From Rhodovulum sp. P5 (lineage in GTDB: Bacteria; Pseudomonadota; Alphaproteobacteria; Rhodobacterales; Rhodobacteraceae): 64,000 nt of DNA. The stretch lies in assembly GCF_002079305.1 (NCBI RefSeq), contig NZ_CP015039.1, positions 186,001-250,000 on the forward strand, given 5' to 3'. The notes below the pieces were generated by a model. The model made no database searches and was not told where the DNA came from. It was given only the letters and a program-made list of their open reading frames with translations. Below are positions 34,562 through 47,359 of the stretch, piece by piece. How positions within the stretch are numbered: position 1 is the stretch's first letter; each line of letters opens with the position of its first letter. The position numbers and the translations under genes are program-made.

Positions 34562-36163
34562 TTACACCTCCCCTTGGGCAAGCGCCTGCAAGACGCCGGG
34601 CAACGCCTCTGGCAGGTCTTCGGCGATCAGCCCGGCGCCGAAACGGCGCGCGGCTTCGGCATGCAGCCATGCCGCATTCCGCGCCGCCGGATAGGGCGAC
34701 AGCCCCCGCGCCAGAAGCCCCGCGATCATCCCCGCCAGCACATCCCCCGCGCCTGCCGTCGCCAGCCACGGCACGGCCCGGTCATAGAGCGCGGCATGGA
34801 TCGACGCCTGACCATCCGGCGCGGCGATCACCGTGTCCGGCCCCTTCATCAGAACGATGCATCCGGCCAACCGGGCGGCCTCCCGCGCCGCATCGACCCG
34901 TGAATAGGCCGGCCCGTGTTGCGCCGGTTCGGCCAACCGCGCGGCGATGTCCGGAAACAGCCTTGCGAACTCTCCCCCATGGGGTGTCAGCACGCAAAGC
35001 GGATGCAGGGCCGAAAACAGCGCCTTGTCCCCCGCCACCAGGGTCAGCGCATCGGCATCCAGAACGGTGGGCCGTCCCGCGGCCAAAACGGTGGCCACCA
35101 GCTCCCCCTCCCGGTCCGACAGGCCCATGCCCGGCCCCACGCACAGCGCGTTCAGCCGCGGGTCCTGCAGCAACGCGGCAAGCGTTTCGGCTTCGTCACA
35201 GCGGCGCAACATGACGGCCGTCACATGGCAGGCGCACTCCATCAGGGCCGCCCCGGGTACCGCGAGCGTCACCAGACCCGCCCCGATCCGCAACGCCCCC
35301 CGGGCGGCAAGCCGCGCCGCACCGGTACGCCCGGCCCCGCCCGAGATCACAAGCGCATGGCCATGGCTGTACTTGTGCCCGTCCCCGGGTCGTTTCAGGA
35401 CGGCGGTTGAGGGGCGCTCGACCGTTCGGAGACTCTCCGTCGCCCGCCCCGCAGGATCCTCGCGCTCTTCCGGGGGCGGTAACCCGATATCAACGAGTCT
35501 GAGCTTGCCACAAAGCCCCGCCCCGTCGGGCTGCCATCCGGCATCCGGTTGCAGAAAATGGCCGATCTTTGCCCTGTGAAACGTCACCGTCAGCGCCGCC
35601 GGCATGGCCGTGCCAAGGACCCGCCCGCTGTCGCTGCACATGCCCGACGGCAGATCGACCGCCACCGTCGGCGGCCCCGCGCCGTCCCCCCAAAGCCGCG
35701 CATAGGCGAGGAACGACCGAAGCGGGGGCGCGTCCGCGACCGGGCGGCTGAGCCCCGTGCCAAACAGGGCATCGATGAAAACCGCCGCCCCCAATGCGAT
35801 CAGATCGTCCACGGATGCCATGTCGGCGGCGGCACCAACCGGCCCAAGCTCTTCCCAAAGCACACAATTCCGGCGTGCATCCAGCGGCAACCGCTCAGCC
35901 GCGCCGAACATGAACACATGCACTTGCCAGCCGCGCGCCTTCAGCAGGCGCGCAATGACGAACCCGTCGCCACCATTGTTGCCGGGCCCGCACAGAACCA
36001 CCGCCACCGCAGGGGCCGCCCTCAACTCCGGCCATTCGTCCAGAATCGCGTCCACCACGCCGCGCCCGGCACGCTCCATCAGGCTCAGACCAGAGACCGC
36101 GCCCGACTCGATTGCGCTTCGTTCGGCGGCGCGCATCTGTGCCGCAGTCAATAATTCACCCAT
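34562..36163 (-). CDS. nnrD: Bifunctional NAD(P)H-hydrate epimerase/dehydratase
   Basis: A 533-residue fusion of YjeF_N epimerase and ADP-dependent (S)-NAD(P)H-hydrate dehydratase, which repair damaged NAD(P)H. The epimerase half has LCGPGNNGGDGFVIARLLKA near 60 and ALFGTGLSRPVAD near 130. The dehydratase half has VLTPHGGEFARLFPD, LMKGPDTVIAAP and LATAGAGDVLAGMIAG. The ATG at 36163 (GAGGC upstream) is preferred to one at 36184. It is divergent from glnB, an arrangement known in related genomes. Confidence 0.93.
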   Translation of the reverse strand: MGELLTAAQMRAAERSAIESGAVSGLSLMERAGRGVVDAILDEWPELRAAPAVAVVLCGPGNNGGDGFVIARLLKARGWQVHVFMFGAAERLPLDARRNCVLWEELGPVGAAADMASVDDLIALGAAVFIDALFGTGLSRPVADAPPLRSFLAYARLWGDGAGPPTVAVDLPSGMCSDSGRVLGTAMPAALTVTFHRAKIGHFLQPDAGWQPDGAGLCGKLRLVDIGLPPPEEREDPAGRATESLRTVERPSTAVLKRPGDGHKYSHGHALVISGGAGRTGAARLAARGALRIGAGLVTLAVPGAALMECACHVTAVMLRRCDEAETLAALLQDPRLNALCVGPGMGLSDREGELVATVLAAGRPTVLDADALTLVAGDKALFSALHPLCVLTPHGGEFARLFPDIAARLAEPAQHGPAYSRVDAAREAARLAGCIVLMKGPDTVIAAPDGQASIHAALYDRAVPWLATAGAGDVLAGMIAGLLARGLSPYPAARNAAWLHAEAARRFGAGLIAEDLPEALPGVLQALAQGEV

Positions 36164-36278
36164 CTGATTGCCTCGGCGTTTCATTTCTGCTCAATACTCT
36201 GGCAGAGCGCTCATGTGACAGGCAAAGACCAGCTTCGCGCGAAGACGGGTCTTCTGCCCGAACTCTATGCAATTGTAG

Positions 36279-36671
<393 letters not shown>

Positions 36672-36746
36672 GCCAAGCAAGACATTGTCAGGCCGGGCCA
36701 ACCGGCAACCCAGGGACCATACCTAAGAAAAGGGGATGAAGGTCAC

Positions 36747-38153
36747 ATGAGCAAAGACGCAGTTCTCAAGACCATCAAGGACGAGGATGTCGCCTATGTC
36801 GATATCCGTTTCACCGATCCGCGCGGCAAGCTGCAGCACGTGACGGTGATGGCCGACCAGGTGGACGAGGATTTCCTTGAAGAAGGCTTCATGTTCGACG
36901 GCTCGTCGATCGCCGGCTGGAAGTCGATCGAAGCATCGGACATGAAACTGATGCCCGACACCGAAAGCGCCTATATCGATCCGTTCTACGCCGAAAAGAC
37001 GCTGTGCGTGCACTGCTCGATCGTCGAGCCCGACACCGGCGAAGCCTATGACCGCGATCCGCGCGGCACCGCCGAGAAAGCCGAGGCCTACCTGAAATCC
37101 AGCGGAATCGGCGACGTCGCCTATTTCGGCCCCGAGGCCGAATTCTTCCTGTTCGACGACGTCAAATACGCCGTTTCCCCGAACAAGGTGGCCTATGAGA
37201 TCGACGCCGACGGCGCCGCCTGGAACACCGACGCCGAGTTCGAAATGGGCAATACCGGCCACCGTCCCGACTTCAAGGGCGGCTACTTCCCGGTGAACCC
37301 CTCCGATGACGGGCAGGACATCCGTTCGGAAATGCTCTCGACGATGAAGCGTCTGGGCATGAACGTGGACAAGCACCACCACGAGGTGGCCACCACCCAG
37401 CACGAGCTTGGCCTGATCTTCGACAGCCTGACCAAGCAGGGCGACAACCTTCAGAAATACAAGTATGTCATCCACAACGTGGCGCTGGCCTACGGCCGCT
37501 CGGCGACCTTCATGCCGAAGCCGATCCAGGGCGACAACGGCTCGGGCATGCATGTGAACATGTCGATCTGGAAGGACGGCAAACCGCTGTTTGCCGGCGA
37601 CAAGTATGCCGACCTGTCCCAGGAAGCGCTCTACTACATCGGGGGCCTGCTGAAGCACGCCAAGACGCTGAACGCCTTCACCAACCCGTCCACCAACTCC
37701 TACAAGCGCCTGATCCCCGGCTTCGAAGCCCCGGTTCTGCGCGCCTACTCGGCCCGCAACCGCTCGGGCTGCGTGCGGATCCCGTGGACCGAAAGCCCGA
37801 AGGCCAAGCGCGTCGAGGCCCGCTTCCCCGACCCGTCGGCGAACCCTTACCTGTGCTTCTCGGCCCTGCTGATGGCCGGTCTCGACGGGATCAAGAACAA
37901 GATCGATCCGGGCGAGGCGATGGACAAGAACCTCTACGACCTGCCGCCGGAAGAGCTGGAAGGCATCCCGACCGTCTGCGGCTCGCTGCGCGAAGCCCTG
38001 GAGGCGCTGGAAGCCGACCACGACTTCCTGCTGGCTGGCGACGTGTTCACCAAGGACCAGATCGGCGGCTATCTCGACCTCAAGTGGGAAGAGGTCTACG
38101 CCTTCGAACACTGCCCGCACCCGGTCGAATACAAGATGTATTACAGCTGCTGA
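36747..38153 (+). CDS. glnA: Glutamine synthetase type I
   Basis: A 468-residue GSI-beta. It has the [20 protein letters not shown] loop, the glutamate/ammonia region [20 protein letters not shown], the ATP-binding [20 protein letters not shown] stretch and the adenylylation site Tyr397 in NLYDLPPEE. It makes glutamine from glutamate and ammonia. It is co-transcribed with glnB and followed by a strong terminator. Confidence 0.97.
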   Translation: MSKDAVLKTIKDEDVAYVDIRFTDPRGKLQHVTVMADQVDEDFLEEGFMFDGSSIAGWKSIEASDMKLMPDTESAYIDPFYAEKTLCVHCSIVEPDTGEAYDRDPRGTAEKAEAYLKSSGIGDVAYFGPEAEFFLFDDVKYAVSPNKVAYEIDADGAAWNTDAEFEMGNTGHRPDFKGGYFPVNPSDDGQDIRSEMLSTMKRLGMNVDKHHHEVATTQHELGLIFDSLTKQGDNLQKYKYVIHNVALAYGRSATFMPKPIQGDNGSGMHVNMSIWKDGKPLFAGDKYADLSQEALYYIGGLLKHAKTLNAFTNPSTNSYKRLIPGFEAPVLRAYSARNRSGCVRIPWTESPKAKRVEARFPDPSANPYLCFSALLMAGLDGIKNKIDPGEAMDKNLYDLPPEELEGIPTVCGSLREALEALEADHDFLLAGDVFTKDQIGGYLDLKWEEVYAFEHCPHPVEYKMYYSC

Positions 38154-38177
38154 TCGACAGCGGAACCGGAACGATAG

Positions 38178-38205
38178 AGAGGCGCCTGCGGGCGCCTCTT
38201 TTTTT
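38178..38205 (+). terminator. Terminator of glnB-glnA
   Basis: AGAGGCGCC, loop TGCG, GGCGCCTCT, then seven Ts. It is 25 bases after the glnA stop: a strong Rho-independent terminator. Confidence 0.9.
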
Positions 38206-38207
38206 GT

Positions 38208-38499
38208 CTTGGCAAGGCACGCCAAGGCGCCGCCATGTCTGGTGTGAGAGAATGACCGCTTGTGCCAGCGGTGCCTTTGACGTCAGGGAACCGGGCATGG
38301 AGCGAAGGACGGTAGGCCCGCCCGCGTTATCGCCGGGCCGCCCGCACGGCGCGGTGCGCCGTTAAAGCGTGCGCGACAAACGGATCGCAGACGCACTTGG
38401 AACGATAAAGCGTGCAGGCTGGTCCGTTGGTGCGCCGCGCCTCGACCCCGCGATCGCCCCGCTCTCTTGAAGGTTCCGGCCACACCGGCAAGGGTCACA
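38208..38499. other. Intergenic stretch between glnA and bioY without a recognisable gene
   Basis: No supported coding region. The visible structures are a short repeat TTGGC-N7-GCCAA at the left end, a tight hairpin ACGGCGC-GGT-GCGCCGT near 38352-38368, and TAAAGCGTGC twice, about 40 bases apart. None is enough to name a function. Confidence 0.5.
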
Positions 38500-38536
38500 A
38501 AACAATAAAAGAAAACGCGGCCCCCAAAGGGCCGCG
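38500..38536 (-). terminator. Terminator of bioY
   Basis: CGCGGCCC, 5-nt loop, GGGCCGCG (38516-38536). On the minus strand this is followed by TTTTCTTTTATTGTT. It is about 30 bases after the bioY stop. Confidence 0.85.
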
Positions 38537-38567
38537 CTCCAACTCTGTAAGCGATCGGTCTTGTGCG

Positions 38568-39173
38568 TCAGGCGCGCAGCTTGCCGATCAGCTTCCACAC
38601 CGCCGGGATCAGCAGTGCGGCCAGCGCCAGTTTCAGCGCGTCGCCGATCAGGTAGGGCGTCAGGCCCCAGTTGAGCGTCTGCGCCCAACCGGTGGTGAAC
38701 TGGTTCAGCCACAGCACACCCGGCACATAGATCAGCGCGTTGCCGACCAACAGCGCCGCCGCCATCCCGAGGACCGAGCGGTCAAGCCCGCGCCGCGCCG
38801 CAAACCCCAGCGCCAGCGTCGCCAGCACGTAGCCCACAAGATACCCGCCGGTGCCGCCCATCATGTAGGACAGGCCGTTCACCTCGGCCGTGGACGAGGC
38901 GAACACGTCAAAGCCAAGCGCGCCCACCAGCATGTAGCCGAGGATCGTCACCAGACCCAGCCGCGGGCCATAGGCCGCGCCCAGCGTCAGCACCGCGAAG
39001 GTGCCCAGCGTGATCGGCACGGGCGAGGGCCACATCGGCACCCGGATCTTGGCCGCGACCGTCAGCAGGGCGATCCCGGCGACGACCAGCAGCGCCTGCT
39101 TCACGCGCCGGGCGGTGCCATGATCGGCAAGCAGATTTTCGGCAAGCACCTTGTCGGTGAGGGTATGGGCCAT
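38568..39173 (-). CDS. bioY: Biotin transporter BioY
   Basis: A 201-residue S-component of an ECF-type biotin importer, with about six hydrophobic helices. Diagnostic stretches are RVPMWPSPVPITLGTFAVL, GAAYGPRLGLVTILGYMLVG and SYMMGGTGGYLVGYVLA. No bioM/bioN genes are adjacent, so it may work alone or with distant energising subunits. I found no BioR-type site upstream. It lies 68 bases after the DUF6314 gene on the same strand. Confidence 0.9.
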   Translation of the reverse strand: MAHTLTDKVLAENLLADHGTARRVKQALLVVAGIALLTVAAKIRVPMWPSPVPITLGTFAVLTLGAAYGPRLGLVTILGYMLVGALGFDVFASSTAEVNGLSYMMGGTGGYLVGYVLATLALGFAARRGLDRSVLGMAAALLVGNALIYVPGVLWLNQFTTGWAQTLNWGLTPYLIGDALKLALAALLIPAVWKLIGKLRA

Positions 39174-39241
39174 GGTTCGGTTACTCCCGTTGCATTCGTT
39201 CAGCCGGTTTTGCCCCAGCCCCCGCCAGCGCGCAAGCCCCC

Positions 39242-39655
39242 TCACCCCGCCGGCGCAAAGTCAGACCGCATGACATAGTCCTTTCGCGGGCCGCTGACCT
39301 GCCAAACGCTCGTCCACCGGGGCCACTGCGCGAAATCATAGCGCACGTGATATCGGTCCGGCGCGCAATCATGCATCGCCTCGGGGCGGTCACCGGGGCC
39401 GATGGCATGAAAGAACCGGCCATCGTTGAAGAACACCTCTACCCCGCCCGGACCCTGCCGCCAGAGATACTGCCGCTCTGCCGTCATCGGCGCCTGCCCC
39501 GGCAGGCAAAGCACGCCGCGCTCGACATACATCAGCCCGCCGTCGCCCGGCGAAAAGCACGCCCGCCCATCGAACCGAGCGTTCTGGCCGGCATATGCGT
39601 CGCGGATCTCTCGCGTCAGGGTCCAGTCGCCGACAAACTCTTCCAGATCCGGCAT
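39242..39655 (-). CDS. DUF6314-like protein
   Basis: A 137-residue protein starting MPDLEEFVGDWTLTREIRDA, with GRACFSPGDGGLMYVERGVL and the C-terminal WQVSGPRKDYVMRSDF. The pattern is a small lipocalin-like barrel of the DUF6314 family. Its biochemical role is unknown. The ATG at 39655 is preceded by AGGAG. It is divergent from purB and probably co-transcribed with bioY. Confidence 0.72.
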   Translation of the reverse strand: MPDLEEFVGDWTLTREIRDAYAGQNARFDGRACFSPGDGGLMYVERGVLCLPGQAPMTAERQYLWRQGPGGVEVFFNDGRFFHAIGPGDRPEAMHDCAPDRYHVRYDFAQWPRWTSVWQVSGPRKDYVMRSDFAPAG

Positions 39656-39731
39656 GATCGCGCGCTCCTTGCCCCGTCCTCCGCCAAGCGCTATCAGACC
39701 CTGCATTCCCGTTCCAAGCCAAGGCTCGCCG

Positions 39732-41042
39732 ATGATCCCCCGTTATGCCCGCCCCGAGATGACCGCGATCTGGGACCCCGCCACCAAGTTCCGCATCTGG
39801 TACGAGATCGAGGCCCATGCCTGCGACGCACAGGCCGCCCTTGGCGTGATCCCCAAGGAAAACGCCGAAGCCGTGTGGAAAGCCAAGGATGTGGAGTTCG
39901 ACGTCGCCCGCATCGACGAGATCGAGGCCGTCACCAAGCATGACGTCATCGCCTTCCTGACCCATCTGGCCGAACATGTCGGCAGTGACGAGGCCCGCTT
40001 TGTCCATCAGGGCATGACCTCGTCCGACGTGCTGGATACCTGCCTGAACGTTCAGCTTGCCCGCGCCGCCGACATCCTGCTGGCCGACATGGACAAGCTG
40101 CTGGCCGCACTGAAGCGCCGCGCCTATGAGCACAAGGACACGGTGCGCATCGGCCGCAGCCACGGCATCCATGCCGAACCCACCACGATGGGCCTGACCT
40201 TCGCGCGCTTTTATGCCGAGATGGACCGCAACAAGGCCCGCCTTATGGCCGCGCGGGCGGAAATCGCCACTGGCGCCATTTCCGGCGCGGTCGGAACCTT
40301 CGCCAATATCGACCCCGCCGTCGAAGAGCATGTCTGCAAGATGATGGGCCTGACGCCGGAACCGATTTCCACGCAGGTGATCCCCCGTGACCGGCACGCG
40401 ATGTTCTTCGCCACCCTCGGCGTGATCGCCAGCAGCATCGAGAATGTCGCGATCGAGATTCGCCACATGCAGCGGACCGAGGTTCTGGAAGGGGAGGAAT
40501 TCTTCTCTGCCGGGCAAAAGGGCTCCTCCGCCATGCCGCACAAGCGCAACCCGGTGCTGACCGAGAACCTGACCGGTCTGGCCCGGCTGGTGCGCGCCAC
40601 CGTGATCCCGGCGCTGGAAAACGTGGCGCTCTGGCATGAGCGCGACATCTCGCATTCCTCTGTGGAACGCGGCATCGGGCCGGATGCGACCGTCACGCTC
40701 GATTTCGCGCTGAACCGGCTGGCGGGCGTGATCGACAAGATGGTCGTCTACCCCGAGAACATGTTGAAGAACATGAACAAGTTCAAAGGCCTGGTGATGT
40801 CCCAGCGGGTGCTTCTGGCGCTGACGCAGGCCGGGGTCAGCCGCGAGGACTCCTATCGCCTTGTTCAGCGCAACGCGATGAAGGTCTGGGAAGAAGGCAA
40901 GGACTTCAAGGAAGAGCTTCTGGCAGATGCGGACGTCACCGCGGCCCTTTCGCCGGCAGAGATCGAGGAAAAGTTCGACCTTGGCTATCATACCAAGCAT
41001 GTGGACACGATCTTTGCACGGGTCTTCGGCGAAACGGCGTAA
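39732..41042 (+). CDS. purB: Adenylosuccinate lyase
   Basis: A 436-residue fumarase/aspartase-superfamily lyase that acts twice in purine synthesis. The start [20 protein letters not shown] is canonical; the His in [15 protein letters not shown] and the signature loop [20 protein letters not shown] are intact. The ATG at 39732 was preferred to longer in-frame readings that run into the divergent gene. Confidence 0.96.
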   Translation: MIPRYARPEMTAIWDPATKFRIWYEIEAHACDAQAALGVIPKENAEAVWKAKDVEFDVARIDEIEAVTKHDVIAFLTHLAEHVGSDEARFVHQGMTSSDVLDTCLNVQLARAADILLADMDKLLAALKRRAYEHKDTVRIGRSHGIHAEPTTMGLTFARFYAEMDRNKARLMAARAEIATGAISGAVGTFANIDPAVEEHVCKMMGLTPEPISTQVIPRDRHAMFFATLGVIASSIENVAIEIRHMQRTEVLEGEEFFSAGQKGSSAMPHKRNPVLTENLTGLARLVRATVIPALENVALWHERDISHSSVERGIGPDATVTLDFALNRLAGVIDKMVVYPENMLKNMNKFKGLVMSQRVLLALTQAGVSREDSYRLVQRNAMKVWEEGKDFKEELLADADVTAALSPAEIEEKFDLGYHTKHVDTIFARVFGETA

Positions 41043-41146
41043 AGAGCGGCTTGGGGCAGCTTCCGCAACCTGAAGTGGCGCAGGGCAGTTTGGAAATCCG
41101 GATTTCCGTGCTACCTTGTGTCGCACATGGACTAGGGAGATGCACC

Positions 41147-41311
41147 ATGACCTTCAGGATGATCGTCTCGGCGGGCCTTCTGGCGCTTGCCCCGACACTG
41201 GCACTGGCCGAGGGATGCGGCTGGGAGAAGAAGATGAATGCCAGCCAGTGCGGCCAGGGCCAGACCTACGACACCGCCTCGGGAACCTGTGTGGATCAGG
41301 CCACAAGCTGA
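41147..41311 (+). CDS. 54-residue secreted protein, Cys-containing
   Basis: A signal peptide (MTFRMIVSAGLLALAPTLAL, cleaved near ALAEG) leads to a mature peptide of about 32 residues with three Cys (GCGWEKKMNASQCGQGQTYD, TASGTCVDQATS). The ATG has AGGGAGA at the right distance, and a strong terminator follows, so it is a real transcript unit and not noise. The Cys pattern resembles a short chitin-binding-like fold. Function unknown. Confidence 0.75.
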   Translation: MTFRMIVSAGLLALAPTLALAEGCGWEKKMNASQCGQGQTYDTASGTCVDQATS

Positions 41312-41338
41312 GGCTTCCCAACATCAATCAGCCTTGAT

Positions 41339-41364
41339 GGCGCGGTGCTTCACCGCGCCTTTTT
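41339..41364 (+). terminator. Terminator after the 54-aa secreted protein gene
   Basis: GGCGCGGTG, loop CTT, CACCGCGCC, then TTTTT: a perfect 9-bp stem. Confidence 0.9.
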
Positions 41365-41486
41365 CTTGCCCGAAACCCCGAATATTTCGCCCGAATAGTT
41401 CAAATGCTACGGGTCGCACGAAGCCATGCTTACTGCGCCTTAACGATGATCGGTCCAACTACCCGCAAAAGCGAATGGAGCGCAAA

Positions 41487-42539
41487 GTGAACAGCCTGGC
41501 GCAGTTTTCAGACTTCGGGGATGCCGCCCTGCCCCCGCCTTCCGGACTGACCCGCCGGCAGAAGGCGGCGATCATCGTGCGGCTGGTCCTGAACGAGGGG
41601 ATCGAGTTTCCGATCGGAGAGTTGCCCGCCCAGCATCAGGCCGGAATTACCGACGCAATCGCCGATATGCGCTATGTCGACGACAACACGCTGCAATCGG
41701 TGATCATGGAATTCATCGCCGAGCTGGAACAGTTCGGCCTGTCCTTTCCCGGTGGCATCGACGGCGCGCTGGCCCTTCTTGGCGATCATCTCAGCCCCGA
41801 GGCTTCGGCCTATATAAAGGCCAAGCACGGGCGCATGGGCGGGCCGGACCCATGGGCACTTCTGTCCGCACAGGATCCCGCGAAACTTGCCGAACTGCTT
41901 GTCGACGAAGCCCCGGAAATCGGGGCGGTCGCGCTTTCGAAGCTGCCCAGCGACGTGGCCGCCAAGATCCTTGGGAACATGCCGGGGGCACAAGCCCGCC
42001 GCGTGGCGCTTGCCATTTCGAAAACCGGCAGCGTGCCGCCCAGTGCGGTCGTGCGGATCGGCAAGGCGCTGGCCGACCGGATGTCGGACACCCCTGTCGT
42101 CGCCTTCGATACCGAACCGGAACTGCGCATGGGCCAGATCCTCGATGTCGCCACGTCTGCCACGCGCGACGATGTTCTGGAAGGGATTGCAGAAGAGGAC
42201 GAGGAACTGGCCAAGCGCGTCCGCATGGCCGTCTTCACCTTCGCCGACATCGCAACACGGGTCGAACCGCGGGATATCCCGTCGATCACCCGCGCCGTGG
42301 AACAGTCGGTCCTGATCACCGCAATGGCGGGCGCCGATGCAAAGTCGCAGGCCGCGGTCGACTTCATCCTGAACAACATCTCGCAGCGCATGGCCGACCA
42401 GTTGCGCGACGAAGTCTCCGAACGGGAAAAACCGTCTCAGGAAGAGGCCGAAGAGGCGATGTCGCAGATCACCAGCAGCCTGCGCGGGATGGAAGCCGCG
42501 GGCGAGATCACGCTGAAATCCGGCGCCCCGGAAGAGTGA
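41487..42539 (+). CDS. fliG: Flagellar motor switch protein FliG
   Basis: A 350-residue FliG with N-, middle and C-terminal ARM-like domains (LTRRQKAAIIVRLVLNEG; then ALSKLPSDVAAKILGNMPGA; then LAKRVRMAVFTFADIATRVE). The C-terminal charged helix AMAGADAKSQAAVDFILNNI contacts the stator MotA. The GTG at 41487 is chosen for its GGAG site seven bases upstream; an in-frame ATG at 41475 is possible. It is an orphan gene with no other flagellar genes in the window. Confidence 0.9.
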   Translation: MNSLAQFSDFGDAALPPPSGLTRRQKAAIIVRLVLNEGIEFPIGELPAQHQAGITDAIADMRYVDDNTLQSVIMEFIAELEQFGLSFPGGIDGALALLGDHLSPEASAYIKAKHGRMGGPDPWALLSAQDPAKLAELLVDEAPEIGAVALSKLPSDVAAKILGNMPGAQARRVALAISKTGSVPPSAVVRIGKALADRMSDTPVVAFDTEPELRMGQILDVATSATRDDVLEGIAEEDEELAKRVRMAVFTFADIATRVEPRDIPSITRAVEQSVLITAMAGADAKSQAAVDFILNNISQRMADQLRDEVSEREKPSQEEAEEAMSQITSSLRGMEAAGEITLKSGAPEE

Positions 42540-42663
42540 TGCCCAAACCCCTTGGGGGTGACGGGCGGCGGGTACGGGCCCTTGCGCGGCTTGTGCCCGG
42601 CCCTGCACTTTCCTATCACGGCGCCAGTCGACACCCCGGCAGGCAGAGGCATGACGGCAGCCG

Positions 42664-43554
42664 ATGAAAAGGCGCGCAAGCAAAGCAGCACTGATCGCGG
42701 ACTGGATCGTGGACCGTGCCTTGCGGGGGCTGATCGGGCTGGCGTTGCTGCTGCCCTATGACCGGCGCGTCGGCTTTGTCGGATGGGTGACCCGGGCGGT
42801 GGTTGCACCGCTTGCCGGGTACCTGTCCCGGGCCGAGGCGAATCTTCACCTCATCCACCCCCGGATGCCGAAGGCCGTGCGGCGCCGCATCGCGCGCGCC
42901 GTGGCCGACAATGCCGGGCGCACCCTGATCGAGAACTATTCCACGCAAGATTTCCTGGCGCGCATGGCCGATGCCACCCCGCATGGCCCAGGTCTTGCCG
43001 CGCTGGAGGCTGCCCGCGCCGCCGGCCGCCCGGTGATTCTCGTCACCGGCCATTTCGGGAATTACGAGGCCGCCCGTGCGGCCCTTGTCGCACGGGGGTT
43101 CCGCATCGGCGGTCTTTACCGCCCAATGGCAAACCGCTTCTTCAACGCCCATTACAAGCGCACGATGGAGGCGTTCGGCGGCCCGGTCTTCCCCCAGGGC
43201 CGCAAGGGCACGGCCGGTTTCGTGCGCCATCTGAAAGCCGGCGGCATCCTGGTTCTGCTGACCGACCAGCACGACCGGCGCGGCCCCGTCCTGTCCTTCA
43301 TGGGCCACCCGGCCCGCACCGCGCTATCGGCCGCCGAGCTGGCCCTGCGATACGGGGCCGATCTGATTCCCTTCTACGCCCGCAGGCTGCCCGACGGGTT
43401 GTCCTTTGATATCGAGATCGAGGCGCCGGTTCCCCATACCGATGCGGAACAGATGACACAGGCCCTGAATGATCGGCTGGAAGCCCGGGTCCGGGCGGCG
43501 CCAGAGCAGTGGTTCTGGATTCACAGGCGCTGGAAAGTCGGCAAGGGCGGATAA
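42664..43554 (+). CDS. Lysophospholipid/lipid A acyltransferase (LpxL/HtrB family)
   Basis: A 296-residue membrane-associated acyltransferase. The catalytic HX4E motif is HFGNYE in VILVTGHFGNYEAARAALVA (about residues 125-144), with LYRPMANRFFNAHYKRTM and the later LVLLTDQHDRRGPVLSFMG. It probably adds a secondary acyl chain to lipid A or acylates another lysolipid. It follows fliG by 124 bases on the same strand. Confidence 0.88.
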   Translation: MKRRASKAALIADWIVDRALRGLIGLALLLPYDRRVGFVGWVTRAVVAPLAGYLSRAEANLHLIHPRMPKAVRRRIARAVADNAGRTLIENYSTQDFLARMADATPHGPGLAALEAARAAGRPVILVTGHFGNYEAARAALVARGFRIGGLYRPMANRFFNAHYKRTMEAFGGPVFPQGRKGTAGFVRHLKAGGILVLLTDQHDRRGPVLSFMGHPARTALSAAELALRYGADLIPFYARRLPDGLSFDIEIEAPVPHTDAEQMTQALNDRLEARVRAAPEQWFWIHRRWKVGKGG

Positions 43555-43564
43555 GGCCCGCGAC

Positions 43565-44263
43565 TCAGCGCATTTGCAGGGCTGCGAGGATCCGCCCCGG
43601 CCCCCGTTCCTGCACGATGGCCACGACGGGTTCGTCGCCGTCGGTCTCGACATCGACCACCAGCGGCTCCGCCCCGTTCCAGCGGGTGACGGCCTGCCAC
43701 TGGTTCACGATATTGGTGTAAAGCAGGGTCTTGCCGGCATTTTCCCCGCGCTTGATCTCGACCGATTTCTCGGGGATGTAGCTGACGATCTGCAAGATGA
43801 CGTCTTCGTCGAACACCCTGTCAGAGGTCACCGTGACCTTCACGTCGTTTCCATCCCGATCCATGTGGATGCTGACGGGGCTTTCCAGTTTATGATTGGC
43901 TTCTATCGCCGCGGCCAGGTCCATCGGGCGATAGCCGACCACGTGATCCGTTCCGCCAACGACCATCTGCGGCGTATAGACCGTCTTTTTCCCCGCCACG
44001 CGGGCATAGGCCTTTTGGCGCACGGTGTTGGCCGGGTCGGCAAAGACATCCTTCCAGCCGATATAGTCCCAATAGTCGACATGCAGTGCCAGCGGGATCA
44101 CGTCGGTCCGCTCGGCCAACTCGGCGATCAACTCATCGGCCGGCGGACAGGACGAACACCCCTGCGACGTGAACAGCTCCACCACCACCGGTCCCCCGTC
44201 GGCGCGGGCCAGACCCGCGGCGGCGAGCCACGCAACCGTCAGGACCGAGATGAATTTGCGCAT
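43565..44263 (-). CDS. DUF1223 thioredoxin-fold secreted protein
   Basis: A 232-residue exported protein. The signal peptide (1-22) is followed by VVVELFTSQGCSSCPPADEL with the CxxC pair Cys36/Cys39. The central LHVDYWDYIGWKDVFADP and TPQMVVGGTDHVVGYR are family hallmarks. It is likely a periplasmic thiol-redox protein of unknown substrate. It is convergent with the acyltransferase (10 bases apart) and divergent from acnA. Confidence 0.88.
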   Translation of the reverse strand: MRKFISVLTVAWLAAAGLARADGGPVVVELFTSQGCSSCPPADELIAELAERTDVIPLALHVDYWDYIGWKDVFADPANTVRQKAYARVAGKKTVYTPQMVVGGTDHVVGYRPMDLAAAIEANHKLESPVSIHMDRDGNDVKVTVTSDRVFDEDVILQIVSYIPEKSVEIKRGENAGKTLLYTNIVNQWQAVTRWNGAEPLVVDVETDGDEPVVAIVQERGPGRILAALQMR

Positions 44264-44372
44264 GTGTTTCGCCCCCGTCTCCCCTTGTCCAACTTACCTA
44301 CCGGAGCCGGTGCACACCTGCCAATCAAGGATTCGGGAGCCTGCCGCGCGCATTGGCCGCTTTTCTGTGAAC

Positions 44373-44396
44373 TTTTGTGCACCGTAGTATACAAAA
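44373..44396. promoter_or_regulatory. Inverted repeat over the acnA promoter region
   Basis: TTTTGT, 12 bases, ACAAAA. The right half overlaps TATACA (44388-44393), a good -10 for acnA without a good -35. It may be a binding site for a regulator of acnA. The regulator is unknown. Confidence 0.35.
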
Positions 44397-44486
44397 AACG
44401 TCGATGCCCCCTTGAACGCCTTCAAACGTTAGGGCATGAGCAAGCGTAAACAGATACGCGCCCCTTATCACGGAGACCGACCATCC

Positions 44487-47237
<2,751 letters not shown>

Positions 47238-47277
47238 TCCCGCGAACGGCGAAAGAACTTTCTTGAACTGAAAGATG

Positions 47278-47309
47278 CACCCCTGCCACGGCGGGGGTGT
47301 ATTGCTTTT
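47278..47309 (+). terminator. Probable terminator of acnA
   Basis: CACCCCTGC and GCGGGGGTG form a 9-bp stem (one G-T pair) with a 4-nt loop. TATTGCTTTT follows. It is 40 bases after the stop. Confidence 0.6.
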
Positions 47310-47359
47310 GGGCAAGGCATCGCTAAGCTCTGATCCGTCGATCAAAGCTATGTCACGAT

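Noticed and set aside
36723..38225. A 500-codon open frame antisense to glnA
   Set aside because: Same codon-bias artefact; glnA on the plus strand is complete, including Tyr397.
39174..39241. A BioR-type operator upstream of bioY
   Set aside because: No TTATnnATAA-like palindrome is present in the gap.
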